Shown here one piece after another: positions 25,953 through 35,462 of a stretch of DNA of 64,000 bases. The translations under genes and the position numbers were made by a program. Origin of the DNA: Bifidobacterium panos (lineage in GTDB: Bacteria > Actinomycetota > Actinomycetes > Actinomycetales > Bifidobacteriaceae); contig NZ_JAAIIJ010000021.1 of the NCBI RefSeq assembly GCF_012932445.1, forward strand, positions 62,001 through 126,000, given 5' to 3'. The stretch's first letter is position 1; each line of letters opens with the position of its first letter. The notes below the pieces were generated by a model. That model was given only the letters and a program-made list of their open reading frames with translations, did not search any database and was not told where the DNA came from.

Positions 25953-27794
25953 TCACTTGTCAATCGAGCAGGACTTGGTGTCGTAGGTGACGCCGAGGTC
26001 GGTCCAGCCCATGGGGGTTTGGTCGAACTTGAGATCGGTGGTGGCCTTGGGCGAGGTGGTGACGTCGAACTCGTAGGTGAGGTTCTGACCCTTGCCGATG
26101 TAGGCGAGCGCGCTGTACATGTCCCTGCCGTCCATGGTGGTAGCTTGTGGCACACTACCCTTACCCGAGCCGGAGACTTGGAAGTTTGCGATGGAGCCGC
26201 CGGCCGGCGCGTAAAACAGCATCTTCTCGGTGGCCTGACCACGCACGCCGGCAGCAGCTTGACCGTTGCCGCCCACCACATACCAACTCAGGTTGGCGTA
26301 ATCCTCATCGGGCAGGTCGTTTTGCATGGTGAAGCTCACGTGGTAGGTCTGTGAACCGTCCTCATTGCAGGAGGTACGGGTCACGGTGGTGTTGCGATGC
26401 AGATACCAATCGAGCTTGGAAGCGTTCTGCTGGTTCAGATACACGCCCACCTCGGGGTTCTCCTCGCTGGACGGGGCACCCTTGGACAACCCCATGTCTT
26501 TGAAGCTCTGGTTCTCGTCCTCGTGGAAGCTCGTGAAATACAGGTGCCGTCCCTCGGCCATCGGTGTGGTGATGTCACTCAGCTGCATCAGCTTTTTCAC
26601 ATCGAGGTTCTCGAACAACGCGTTCATCACATGGGAGGCGACGTATTCGAAATACCAGTCCTGATTGGCGATGTACACATCCTTGTAGATGCCGTTGAGC
26701 AGGAACTCGGCCGTGTTGTCGCCGGTGAGCAACGGGCCGTTGGGGACCTGCACGTCGCCGGTCATCTTGACAAGCTCCTGGATGAACACTGGGTCGATGG
26801 CCATCACGCCGTCCACATTGCTCGAATACTTCGAGCCCTGCCAGAACGAGGTGAGGTTCTTCGCCACCGTCTCATAATCGACGATGGCGGACTGGTCTCG
26901 GATATCGAATGAGAAAGCCAACGGCTCGTCGAATACTGCATGCTCCGAATCCGTGCCGATGGTGGTGGGCAAGAACTCGGTATTTGGATGGAAATCACCG
27001 ACCTGAACCTTGCCGTTGTCGGTGGTCATGCTGCCCAGCGAACCGATCAAACCGCCGATGGAGCGCGTCTCGGAGGTGGTGTTGGCCATAATCAGATACG
27101 TGCGCTGACCGTCGTTGCCCATGAATTGTGGCAGAATCTGCAACAGCTTGTTGTTCTGGTTCAGCTTCTCGGCGAGGCCGGAGAATTGCTCGAGGCCCTG
27201 CTCATACGCTTGTTTCACTTTGTTGATGTGAGGGGTGGTCAGGTCCTTGAGCTTCTCATATTCCTGCTGAATCTGAGTGTTCGTATTGTCGAATGTTTTC
27301 TGGATGTCGTAAATCGGCTGCATGTTGACTTGACCTTCGCCGTCGCTCAGCTTCGAGCTCATCAGGGTGTTCAGCGAACCGGACAGGCTGGGCAGCGTCT
27401 TGGTGGCCAGATCATCCATCACTTCCGTCATGCCCTGCACGGTGCGAATGTCATCGCCATACTTCGGCAGCTTGGCCATTATATTCCACAGGTCACCATG
27501 CGTAATCTCACGCGCCTTTGCGGTGTGTTCCTTCATAGAAGGCAACGCCTCGTCCAACGAAGTGGAATCCAAAGTTTTGGTGATGTCCTTGGCTTTCTTC
27601 ACCGATTCGAAGGCTGCTGTTTCATGGGTTTTGACCTCCATGGCCTGACGATAGAACCGATAGCCGACCATCCCCAAGGCGACACCCAAGGCGAGCAACA
27701 CGGCGAATATGCCAAGCAATACCCACGGCCATACGCGACGTTGCTTCACCTCGCTTGCGGCATGGTTTGCGCCGTGATTATTCATCTTGGCCAC
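25953..27794 (-). CDS. DUF4012 domain protein of EPS cluster
   Basis: 613 residues. One N-terminal span (VWPWVLLGIFAVLLALGVAL) anchors a large outer part. GQRTYLIMANTTSETRSIGG and later VDGVMAIDPVFIQELVKMTG are the conserved DUF4012 blocks. The family is frequent in actinobacterial EPS clusters, its exact role unknown; it may act in late assembly or attachment of the polymer, which is inference. GTG 27794 with AAGGAG seven bases upstream is a clear start. It lies between the priming transferase and the DUF4422 enzyme. Confidence 0.85.
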   Translation of the reverse strand: MAKMNNHGANHAASEVKQRRVWPWVLLGIFAVLLALGVALGMVGYRFYRQAMEVKTHETAAFESVKKAKDITKTLDSTSLDEALPSMKEHTAKAREITHGDLWNIMAKLPKYGDDIRTVQGMTEVMDDLATKTLPSLSGSLNTLMSSKLSDGEGQVNMQPIYDIQKTFDNTNTQIQQEYEKLKDLTTPHINKVKQAYEQGLEQFSGLAEKLNQNNKLLQILPQFMGNDGQRTYLIMANTTSETRSIGGLIGSLGSMTTDNGKVQVGDFHPNTEFLPTTIGTDSEHAVFDEPLAFSFDIRDQSAIVDYETVAKNLTSFWQGSKYSSNVDGVMAIDPVFIQELVKMTGDVQVPNGPLLTGDNTAEFLLNGIYKDVYIANQDWYFEYVASHVMNALFENLDVKKLMQLSDITTPMAEGRHLYFTSFHEDENQSFKDMGLSKGAPSSEENPEVGVYLNQQNASKLDWYLHRNTTVTRTSCNEDGSQTYHVSFTMQNDLPDEDYANLSWYVVGGNGQAAAGVRGQATEKMLFYAPAGGSIANFQVSGSGKGSVPQATTMDGRDMYSALAYIGKGQNLTYEFDVTTSPKATTDLKFDQTPMGWTDLGVTYDTKSCSIDK

Positions 27795-27843
27795 GAATCA
27801 GCTCCTTGTCGATGGCGTATCAGGGGGTATCTAAAGCACCTAT

Positions 27844-29598
27844 TCAGTATGCACCATCGCCGCGCAACACTACACCAACCGTCTTGATCAGAATGGCGAT
27901 ATCCGTCATTAACGACCAGTTCTCCACATAGTTGACATCGAGGAACTCGGCATCCTCCTGAGACAGATTGTTGCGACCGGAAATCTGCCAAGGGCCGGTG
28001 ATACCGGGACGAACCAGCAGACGAGCGGAATACAGGGAGGAATACTGATCCACCTCGTAGCGGCGTTGGGGGCGCGGGCCGACCAGCGACATATCGCCCT
28101 TCAGCACGTTGATGAACTGCGGGATCTCGTCGATCGAGGTCTTGCGAATGAATCGGCCCACGCGGGTGATGCGCGGATCGTCTTTCACCTTGAACGTGGC
28201 GGCGAGCTTCACGCCAGCGGCGGCGGCCACTTCGGCGTCGTGCTTGTCGGCGTCAATGCGCATGGACCGCATCTTCAGCACCTTGAACGGTTCGCCATAC
28301 AGCCCGATGCGTTCCTGCTTGTAGAACACCGGGCCGCCGTCCTCCACTTTGATGAAGATGGCGGTGATAGCCATGATAATCGAGCCGGGAATCAGCGCGA
28401 CCAGAGAGCCGGCAATATCGACCGCACGCTTCATGAAGCGAATCGGCAGGGAATATTGCGGCAGGGAGGCCGTCATAATCGGCATGGCGGAGTTATTGCG
28501 CATATGGATGCGCCCGCCGCCGATGTCTGCCACGGAAGCGGTGACAGCCAGTTCCATGTTCAACGATTCCACCGCCAGCGCCAGTGTGCGCATCGTCTCC
28601 GAATCGCGAGTGAGCACATCGGCAATCAGCACGATGCGCGCGCCAAGGTGGCGTGCGGTTTGCGGCAGACGCGAGTTCAACGGCAGCACGCGCAACCCGC
28701 GCTCATAATCGTTCTGCGGCTCGAATGGAACCGAAATCAAGTGCTGGGGTGAATCCGGGTCGTTCTCCTCGCCAATCTCCTCCACTGGGCACACTGCGAT
28801 GGGCGCATATCCCATGGCCAAGCCCGATTGAGAAGTGAGCTTGCCGATGACGGAACGGATGCCCTCGGGCGAGCCGATGACCAGCGTGGAGTAATTGTAT
28901 TCACCCATGCGACGATTGCGATGCAGCAGACGGCGCATCAACCAACGTTCCACCAACGTGAACGCGGCGGCCATCGCCGTGGCGGAACTCACCAACCAGC
29001 GGGGATACGGCACGCCGAACAGATACGCCACAGAACACAGCGCGAAGAAATTCAGCACGGCGGCGCTCAGTATCCTCGCATACAGCGAATAGCCTTCGCC
29101 CATCACATGGCGCACATAGCTTCTCATAAAAGCCAGGCAGAACACCCACACCAGGCAGAACACGGCGAGAGTGGGCATGACCCCTCCGGGCACACTAAGC
29201 CGCACCGTGCGCAACACATCGGCGCGTATGAGAAGTTCCAGCACACAGGCCAACAACATCATCAACACGTCCAACGCCACAAGCGCGAAGTTGTAAATGT
29301 AACGCCATCTGGGGCCGAGGGGCCATCGGAATGCGGGACGCCGACTGCCTACCGTCGTATCCGGGCGATAGGTGCCGTCGAAGAACGTGGGAGCCGCCTC
29401 GGCTGGGGACGCACTTGCGTTTTCTGCGGACGTCGCGGAACCGTCGCCCTGCGGCAGATTGGAACGCTTGGCCCGAGGAGGAACGGGAGGAACCAGAGGC
29501 ACGCCGTAATCATCCGGGGCGTGGGGATCTGACGGGGTAGCCGAAATCTGCTCAGTCAGCAGATCGGAGTCGTCGCTGTGATTTGCAAGCAAGGACAC
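27844..29598 (-). CDS. Priming polyprenyl-phosphate glycosylphosphotransferase, behind a G9 tract
   Basis: 584 residues from the GTG at 29598. A run of membrane spans (ALVALDVLMMLLACVLELLI and others), a nucleotide-binding-like middle, then a C-terminal Bac_transf domain beginning FMKRAVDIAGSLVALIPGSI with DGGPVFYKQERIGLYGEPFK, KMRSM and KTSIDEIPQFINVLKGDMSL. It links the first sugar-phosphate to the lipid carrier. The GTG is at the end of nine G (29606-29598) and has no ribosome site. A better start, ATG 29687 (MSDMGDSRKSAVAESG), is out of frame with nine G and would be in frame with ten or seven. So EPS initiation may be switched off in this sequence. Confidence 0.85.
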   Translation of the reverse strand: MSLLANHSDDSDLLTEQISATPSDPHAPDDYGVPLVPPVPPRAKRSNLPQGDGSATSAENASASPAEAAPTFFDGTYRPDTTVGSRRPAFRWPLGPRWRYIYNFALVALDVLMMLLACVLELLIRADVLRTVRLSVPGGVMPTLAVFCLVWVFCLAFMRSYVRHVMGEGYSLYARILSAAVLNFFALCSVAYLFGVPYPRWLVSSATAMAAAFTLVERWLMRRLLHRNRRMGEYNYSTLVIGSPEGIRSVIGKLTSQSGLAMGYAPIAVCPVEEIGEENDPDSPQHLISVPFEPQNDYERGLRVLPLNSRLPQTARHLGARIVLIADVLTRDSETMRTLALAVESLNMELAVTASVADIGGGRIHMRNNSAMPIMTASLPQYSLPIRFMKRAVDIAGSLVALIPGSIIMAITAIFIKVEDGGPVFYKQERIGLYGEPFKVLKMRSMRIDADKHDAEVAAAAGVKLAATFKVKDDPRITRVGRFIRKTSIDEIPQFINVLKGDMSLVGPRPQRRYEVDQYSSLYSARLLVRPGITGPWQISGRNNLSQEDAEFLDVNYVENWSLMTDIAILIKTVGVVLRGDGAY

Positions 29599-29606
29599 CC
29601 CCCCCC
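29598..29606 (-). repeat. Homopolymer G9 tract at the start of the priming transferase
   Basis: Nine C on the plus strand between a 27-codon leader frame (29687-29607) and the transferase frame. With nine G the leader frame ends shortly after in TATTPIC and a stop. Confidence 0.75.
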
Positions 29607-29748
29607 GACGCTTGGTGCGCTTACGGAACCCAAGATTGCCCCGCTTTCCGCAACTGCTGACTTCCTGCTATCTCCCATGTCGCTCATGGTACAACAAACT
29701 CTGACAAAAGGGTGGAAGGTACCACGCAAAATGTTCGATTGCATGGGG

Positions 29749-30570
29749 TTAGCCGCGCACCACCACATTGCGCAGTGAACCGATACCCTCCACATGCACG
29801 ACGGTTTCGTCCCCCGGTTCCAGATGGCCGGAGGCGTTCGGCGTGCCGGTCATGATCACGTCACCGGGCAGCAGCGTGGAGAAGGACGAAATCGCGGCAA
29901 TCTGCTCGGGGATGCCGTGAATCAGGTTCGCTGTGGTGCCGCAAGCCATTTCGACGTTCTCGCCGTTGAGCGTGAAGGAAATGTTCGCGTCGCGCCAGTT
30001 CACGTCGTCGCGGGACACAATCCAGGGGCCGAGCGGGCAGGAGGTGTCGAAGCCCTTGGCGCGCGTCCACGTGGGGTCGGAGCCTTGCAAGTCGCGCAAG
30101 GTGACGTCGTTGACGCAGGTGAAGCCGAGCACGTAATCCATCGCCTGATCGACGGGGACGTTCTTCGCCACGCGGCCCATCACCACGGCCAGCTCGGGCT
30201 CGAAGTTCATGTCGTTGGAGCAGGCGGGAAGCACGATTGGGTCGTCCGGGCCGATCACCGAGGTGGACGGCTTGGTGAAGATGACCATGTTCCCCGGCGC
30301 GTGCTCTTCGGCGGACTGGCCCTTTTCGTACATGTGCCGGGCGTGCGCCTCGTAGTTCTTGGCCAAGCCGAACACCTTCGAGGGGAGGACGGGCGCGAGC
30401 AGGCGGATGCCATCGGCGTCAAGCGCGTAACGCTGGCCGGTGGGAGCAACCTGACCACCCAGCAGCGGGTGGCCGTCGAGCTCGACGAGATAATCCTTGC
30501 CGTCAGCCTCGTCTTTCTGCACGAAAGCATAGCGCGGTGAATCATTGAGGGAAAAACGTGCGATTCTCAT
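29749..30570 (-). CDS. Fumarylacetoacetate hydrolase family protein
   Basis: 273 residues. SKVFGLAKNYEAHARHM opens the FAH domain. MNFEPELAVVMGRVAKNV, CVNDVTLRDLQ, KGFDTSCPLGPWIVSRDD and LLPGDVIMTGTPNASG follow in the order of the family, including the E-x-E metal ligand and the TGTP motif. Members hydrolyse or decarboxylate beta-diketo acids; the substrate here is unknown. It lies outside the EPS set proper and looks like a core chromosomal gene. Confidence 0.9.
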   Translation of the reverse strand: MRIARFSLNDSPRYAFVQKDEADGKDYLVELDGHPLLGGQVAPTGQRYALDADGIRLLAPVLPSKVFGLAKNYEAHARHMYEKGQSAEEHAPGNMVIFTKPSTSVIGPDDPIVLPACSNDMNFEPELAVVMGRVAKNVPVDQAMDYVLGFTCVNDVTLRDLQGSDPTWTRAKGFDTSCPLGPWIVSRDDVNWRDANISFTLNGENVEMACGTTANLIHGIPEQIAAISSFSTLLPGDVIMTGTPNASGHLEPGDETVVHVEGIGSLRNVVVRG

Positions 30571-30665
30571 GAGTACCAGTCTAGCGATGGGCTTGGCCGA
30601 GCTGGGCCGAGCTTGTTACGTTGCGAACGAGGCTGACGAACGGACGGAACGGGGGCGGGCAACAC

Positions 30666-31256
30666 TCAGGCCGCGAGACACGCCTCGTAAGTGCTGGCGA
30701 TCAGCGTGTCCATCTGGCTGCAGGAAGCACTTGTCGACGTGGTTCCGGCGGCACCAAAATAGTTGTAATCGCCACCGTAATAACCGTACTGGCTGTAGTT
30801 GTAGCCGTGATCGCGACCGTACTGAGCCAGCGCCGCGCCGAAGCCGAGAATCATCAGTATCACAAGCAGAATGGCAAGAGCGATGCGCACTGCGCTGATC
30901 ACGATACCGGCGATGGCGAGGCCCTGCCCCCTTTCCCCGGACTGCTTCGCCTGTTTGAGGCCCACGATGCTCAATATCAGGCCAACGATGGAGATGAGGA
31001 AGGAGCACACGAACCCGGCGATGCACATGCCGTTCCAGTTTTGCTGCTGTTGCGCGGGATATGGATACGCACCCTGTTGACCCGGCTGGTACACACCTTG
31101 CGGCGGATAGGTTGCGCCCGGCTGCGCTGACTGCGTCTCCTGCTGGTACGGCTGCTGCGTGTATGCGGACGCATATTGCTGATCATTTTGCTGGGTATAA
31201 CCCGACTGCTGGGGATTCGGCTCTTGATAAGGCTGCTGGCTGTTTGAGTCGGTCAT
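30666..31256 (-). CDS. DUF4190 membrane protein
   Basis: 196 residues. The first 75 are rich in Gln, Pro and Tyr (PYQEPNPQQSGYTQQ and similar), probably disordered. Two membrane spans follow (MCIAGFVCSFLISIVGLILS and GLAIAGIVISAVRIALAILL) as in DUF4190, then a Tyr/Gly-rich tail with two cysteines. ATG 31256 has GAGGAG upstream. Function unknown; the family is common in bifidobacteria. Confidence 0.85.
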   Translation of the reverse strand: MTDSNSQQPYQEPNPQQSGYTQQNDQQYASAYTQQPYQQETQSAQPGATYPPQGVYQPGQQGAYPYPAQQQQNWNGMCIAGFVCSFLISIVGLILSIVGLKQAKQSGERGQGLAIAGIVISAVRIALAILLVILMILGFGAALAQYGRDHGYNYSQYGYYGGDYNYFGAAGTTSTSASCSQMDTLIASTYEACLAA

Positions 31257-31411
31257 CTGCGGTTCTCCTCAATTTGGTTATGCGTGTTGTGAGTGCAGTT
31301 TACCGCGCGACCTAGCCGCGAGAATTGTTCTGCCGCCATATTGCGCGAATATTCCACGTTCTGGCCGCAAGCGCAGACGGCAAGGAAGCAGATTGGCCGG
31401 ATGGCTGGCTG

Positions 31412-32242
31412 TTACACGAAGGCGCGCGGGCCGAAGACGGCAGTGCCTGCGCGCACGATGGTGGCACCTTCGCGAATGGCAAGTTCCATATCCTGCGTCA
31501 TGCCCATCGACAGCTCGGTGCAATGCTCGGTGCCGGGCGAGGCCTCGGCAAGAATCTGGTCGCGCACCTTGCGTAAGTGGGCGAAGCCGGCGCGAATGGT
31601 CGCCTCGTCTTGCACATGCGCACCAATGGTCATCAGACCTTGCAAACGCAAGCCGCCCATGTTGCCGATGCGTTGCGCGAAATCGATGGCGTGGCTGGGC
31701 GGGCAGCCGGACTTGGACTCCTCGCCGGACTCGTTGACCTCCAGCATCACGCCGACGGTGGTGCCGCGCGCGACGGCGCGACGGGCGATTTTCTCCGCCA
31801 GCGCGATGGCGTCCACCGATTCGATGCAATCCACCGCGGGCAGCACTTTGCCGATTTTATTGGATTGCAGCTGGCCGATGAGATGAAAGGGGATGTGCGC
31901 GGACTCCTGCGCCGATTCTTGCGCCGATTCGGATTCGACGGCACCAAGACTGAACCCACGCGCGGCTGCAAGGCGCACCAGCCCGGGTGCTTTGACCTGC
32001 ACTTCCTGGGGGCGGTTCTCGCCAATCATGCGCACCCCGGCGTCGATAGCCGCCATGATTTCGCCCACATCGCGCGTTTTCGTGGCGGCAAGCAGGCTCA
32101 CCGAACCGGGTTCGCGCCCGGCTGCAACCTCGGCGGCCGCGATGCGGTCGAGCGTGCGGCGCACATTGTCAGCGATTTCGCGAGCACGCGCAGGCGCAAT
32201 GGTCTCGTTGGCAAGATTCTTATGCTCCATATACGCTGCCAT
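31412..32242 (-). CDS. YggS-family PLP-binding protein (PLP homeostasis)
   Basis: 276 residues. SVSLLAATKTRDVGEIMAAI carries the PLP-binding lysine region, IGENRPQEVQVKAP the next block, and IPFHLIGQLQSNKIGKVLPA and LSMGMTQDMELAIREGATIV the last, all typical of the YggS/PLPBP family. It has a TIM-barrel fold and balances pyridoxal phosphate and amino acid pools. An insert between the third and fourth blocks repeats SAQESAQESAH. Core-type gene. Confidence 0.92.
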   Translation of the reverse strand: MAAYMEHKNLANETIAPARAREIADNVRRTLDRIAAAEVAAGREPGSVSLLAATKTRDVGEIMAAIDAGVRMIGENRPQEVQVKAPGLVRLAAARGFSLGAVESESAQESAQESAHIPFHLIGQLQSNKIGKVLPAVDCIESVDAIALAEKIARRAVARGTTVGVMLEVNESGEESKSGCPPSHAIDFAQRIGNMGGLRLQGLMTIGAHVQDEATIRAGFAHLRKVRDQILAEASPGTEHCTELSMGMTQDMELAIREGATIVRAGTAVFGPRAFV

Positions 32243-32277
32243 GCCGCGCCTGTTCGTCCCGTTCGCGTGAAGCCGCG

Positions 32278-33243
32278 TTATTGCTGCTGGGCGACTTGGG
32301 GGAAGTCGACCTGCGGATCGAAGTGGATCGCCTCGATCATCTGCTTGATCATCTTGCGGCGCAGAGGCTTGGCGACACCGCCGCGACGCATCTCGCGAAT
32401 CACCATGGCGCAGAAAATCAGGTATTTCGGCTTGCCTTCATGGTGCAGACGATACGACGCCTGGTTGCGCACACCGTAAGCGAACTTCCATTCGTTCTTC
32501 TCGTCGATCATCGAGAAGTTGACGCCCTTGTTCACGCCCATGTCGTGCAGCACAACGGAATCGAGCACCTCGACACCGGGGCACGCCCTGGTGATGCGCA
32601 GCGTGTATTCCGCATCATCGAACCAGATGAAATATTCCTTATATGGCAGACCATAAGCTTCCATCACCCAGCGGGGAATCAGCACGGAGACAAACGAGCA
32701 GGAGGTGACCAGCACCAGATTGTTGTGGCCTTTGGCTTGCAAGCGCCCCCAATCCCACGTGGGGATGGGGTTGTTCATTTCGGAAATGTTGCCGTCGATG
32801 TATTTGACCATCGAGCAGGCGTATGGCACGTCGGGCCCGAGCTCCTGAACCGCGGCGTTGAAACCGTCGACCAGTTTGGCCAAGGCATCGGGCTGCGGAT
32901 AGCCGTCGTCGTCGAAGATCCAGACGAAATCGGCGCCCAGCTCATACCCCTTGCGCATGCCGGTGGAGAAACCACCCGCGCCACCCGCGTTCTCGGGCAG
33001 GGTGACGATGGTGAGTTGCACCTTATTCTTCAGCTTGAAATCACGCTCATAATCAGCCAGGTAAGCGGCGGTGTCGTCGGTGGACGCATTATTTACGATG
33101 ATGAGCTGCTCGGGCAGGCGGGTTTGCGCCTCAAGCGAGGCGAGCACCGTCTTGAGCTTTTCCAAGCGGTTGAAAGTGACGACGACCGCGGCGACGGTTT
33201 GCTGAGGTTTGTTGGATTTCGCGACGCGAAAGACCATGGTCAT
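32278..33243 (-). CDS. Glycosyltransferase family 2 (GlfT1-like)
   Basis: 321 residues. VAAVVVTFNRLEKLKTVLAS and LIIVNNASTDDTAAYLADY are the GT-A start, GADFVWIFDDDGYPQPDAL holds the D-D-D metal motif, and YFIWFDDAEYTLRITRACPG the acceptor-side region, as in galactofuranosyl/rhamnosyl transferases of actinobacteria. ATG 33243 overlaps the stop of the preceding glycosyltransferase (ATGA), so both are made together. It probably acts on cell-wall or EPS glycan. Confidence 0.85.
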   Translation of the reverse strand: MTMVFRVAKSNKPQQTVAAVVVTFNRLEKLKTVLASLEAQTRLPEQLIIVNNASTDDTAAYLADYERDFKLKNKVQLTIVTLPENAGGAGGFSTGMRKGYELGADFVWIFDDDGYPQPDALAKLVDGFNAAVQELGPDVPYACSMVKYIDGNISEMNNPIPTWDWGRLQAKGHNNLVLVTSCSFVSVLIPRWVMEAYGLPYKEYFIWFDDAEYTLRITRACPGVEVLDSVVLHDMGVNKGVNFSMIDEKNEWKFAYGVRNQASYRLHHEGKPKYLIFCAMVIREMRRGGVAKPLRRKMIKQMIEAIHFDPQVDFPQVAQQQ

Positions 33244-34991
33244 TTACTCCATTCGGTAAACATGTCTCGGAACAGACTATCAGCGGAACGCTTCTTCGAG
33301 AACGATTCCAGCCGCTGTTGCTCCGTTTCCCACAACTTGCGGCGATCCTCTTCGTTCTCGAGCACATGGATCAGCGAGTGCTTCGCATCGTGCACGAGCG
33401 ATTGGGTCATGCGGCGCAACAGCCCCTGCGGTGGAATCAGCGTCTGCTGGGAACCCACGTTGGCGGACAGCGTCGGCACGCCGGCCGAAATCGCCTCGAT
33501 GGTGGTCAGTGTGATGCCCTCGTTGATCGACGTGACCAGCAACGCATCGGCGTCCTGATAGGTCGAGGAAACCGGCGTATCAATGGAACGGCGTTCGATG
33601 ACGTCGCCCAACCCGTGTCGGGTGATGAGCTTGTCTACGAAAGCATCCATATCGCCGTTGCCGTGCATGATGAAACGGAACACACCCGGACGGGCCTTTT
33701 CCAGTTCCTTCGCAACGAGGATGAATGCTTCGGGGCGCTTCTGGCGGGTGATACGTCCCACGAAAGCAACGGTGAGACGGCTGGTGTCGTTGCGTTTCTT
33801 GAACGTCAGGTCACCGGAATCGACGGTCAAACCGACCAGCGGTGCATCAATGACCTTCGCTGGGTCGATGCTGTGCGTATCGACCATCCAACGTTCCAGC
33901 TGCGGGGAAATGACGTGGTGCAGATCGACCCACTCGTCGTGAGCCACGGACTCGCGCGGATAGCCGCCTTGCATGACGTATTCGACAATGTGCAGCGAAG
34001 CCACAACTTTGACGTCGGGGAAATACTTCTTCACCCACCACGCATTGTCGTACATCCACTGGCAGTGATGAATCACCACACCACGAATATCAAACTGCTC
34101 GAACAGCGCGCGCAAAACCGGCACATCACCAACGCGATCCTGCAACGGCTGGGTCAGCGGCATCACCAACGCGCCTTCACACTCGGGGCGCGTAATCCAC
34201 GGCTGCTGACCATCGCGATCCGTCAGCACAATCGGCAGGAAGCCGGCCTGCTTGGCAAGGGCGATGGTTTCCATGCCCCAGCGTTCGGCACCACCGGCCT
34301 GCAGCCAGTGCATGGCAATAATGACGGCTTTGCGAGCGCCCGCCACCCTCGGGCCGGGTTTGACTTCGACCCACGGATGGTGCGAAACGCCGGCGTTGAC
34401 ATGTTCCACAGTATTCGGCTGATACAGAGGGATGGGCAGTGTGCCATGATATTCACGCTCGGAGCGCATCGCCTCGCGCACATAATCGAACGCGATTGGC
34501 GCGGTGGTCTCTAATTTCTTATACAGCTGAACTTTCCGGCTGTCCATCGGACGGTGCAACGCCACATCGTCATCGGTGGCGTCGTCGGGCGTGAGCAGGA
34601 TGTAGCGCACGTTACGGTCGATAAGTGCCATATCGCCGGCAAAATAATGCGGTGAGAACACGGAATTCGCTTGCACGGTGGAGGTGGCGTCGAATTCGCC
34701 GATCGGCTGCAGACCGGCTGTGTCGGTGCATGAGCCATTGATGGTGGAGGTGTCCGTCAGGCGCGGGTACTGCCACTTCTCTCCCATATAGATTTTGTAG
34801 TGGAGCGTGCGCCCCGGCTGAATCAGCGAATGGTAGTTCACCGCGGCAACCACCAGTTTGTTCAGTCGCTGGCTCAACGAATCCAAGAACTTATCGTCAC
34901 TTCGTTCGATTGTAAAGAATCGGCACATAGCTTCCACTATATCCACCCCCATAGAATCCACAGCATGATCAGAAATCGACACGCGAACCAC
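33240..34991 (-). CDS. Large GT-B glycosyltransferase (family 4-like)
   Basis: 583 residues. The N-terminal 200 have no clear relatives known to me. AVIIAMHWLQAGGAERWGME starts the GT-B part with its glycine loop; LTVAFVGRITRQKRPEAFIL and DADALLVTSINEGITLTTIE with AISAGVP give the donor-binding half. It is paired with the GT2 gene by a 4-base overlap. The start is uncertain: ATG 34991 overlaps a relic frame, and ATG 34952 or 34928 is possible; none has a good ribosome site. A 3' fragment of another gene with 21-bp repeats lies just upstream. Confidence 0.78.
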   Translation of the reverse strand: MVRVSISDHAVDSMGVDIVEAMCRFFTIERSDDKFLDSLSQRLNKLVVAAVNYHSLIQPGRTLHYKIYMGEKWQYPRLTDTSTINGSCTDTAGLQPIGEFDATSTVQANSVFSPHYFAGDMALIDRNVRYILLTPDDATDDDVALHRPMDSRKVQLYKKLETTAPIAFDYVREAMRSEREYHGTLPIPLYQPNTVEHVNAGVSHHPWVEVKPGPRVAGARKAVIIAMHWLQAGGAERWGMETIALAKQAGFLPIVLTDRDGQQPWITRPECEGALVMPLTQPLQDRVGDVPVLRALFEQFDIRGVVIHHCQWMYDNAWWVKKYFPDVKVVASLHIVEYVMQGGYPRESVAHDEWVDLHHVISPQLERWMVDTHSIDPAKVIDAPLVGLTVDSGDLTFKKRNDTSRLTVAFVGRITRQKRPEAFILVAKELEKARPGVFRFIMHGNGDMDAFVDKLITRHGLGDVIERRSIDTPVSSTYQDADALLVTSINEGITLTTIEAISAGVPTLSANVGSQQTLIPPQGLLRRMTQSLVHDAKHSLIHVLENEEDRRKLWETEQQRLESFSKKRSADSLFRDMFTEWSK

Positions 34992-35421
34992 TGACGTATC
35001 GTTGCTGCTTGCTGCGCGGCTTGTCGGGCATGGTTAGGAACAATCGTTTCTCTTCCAGCAACGGGCGGATATACACACGCCGCATATACGTCACGTTATA
35101 GCCAAACCTGTCAGCAATTTCGCGAGCGCTTCGAGCCCGCTGGCAGAAGCGCACTAGTCTGTCATAGTACTTTTTCGTATGTTCATAGTACTTTTTCGTA
35201 CGTTCATGATACTTTTTTGCATGTTCATAGTACTTTTTCGTACGTTCATAGTACATTTTTTGCGCATCATGGTATGTATTATGATGCACTGTGGTACGGC
35301 TCCACAGTCGCCACCTTCTCGAATAGATAGAGCATCTAGATAGAGCGTCACGGGCTGCCATAAGCGCATGCGAATAGGGGGTTTCGCCGCACAGGCGCCG
35401 AATCGCCACTACCCAAACCAC
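34969..35421 (-). pseudogene. C-terminal relic of an AlbA/HATPase (RecG-like) protein with heptad repeats
   Basis: The last 70 codons read RLVRFCQRARSAREIADRFG and RPLLEEKRLFLTMPDKPRSK, the winged-helix tail usual in AlbA/HATPase 'ATP-binding' proteins. Before it are five 7-residue units (YYERTKK, YYEHAKK, YHERTKK and so on). No AlbA or ATPase domain remains upstream. The open frame goes back to 35421, but that part is not recognisable. Confidence 0.65.
35160..35264. repeat. 21-bp tandem repeat, five units
   Basis: Units start at 35160, 35181, 35202, 35223 and 35244; the commonest form is GTTCATAGTACTTTTTCGTA plus C. They encode the K-K-Y-Y-E heptads in the relic on the minus strand. Number variation by slippage would stay in frame. 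Confidence 0.75.
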
Positions 35422-35462
35422 TCACACGACATTACGGCGCAACATAAACTAAGGTGGGGAGT

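Noticed and set aside
26940-27887. Plus-strand frame opposite the DUF4012 gene
   Set aside because: Shadow of a well-supported gene, no conserved motifs.
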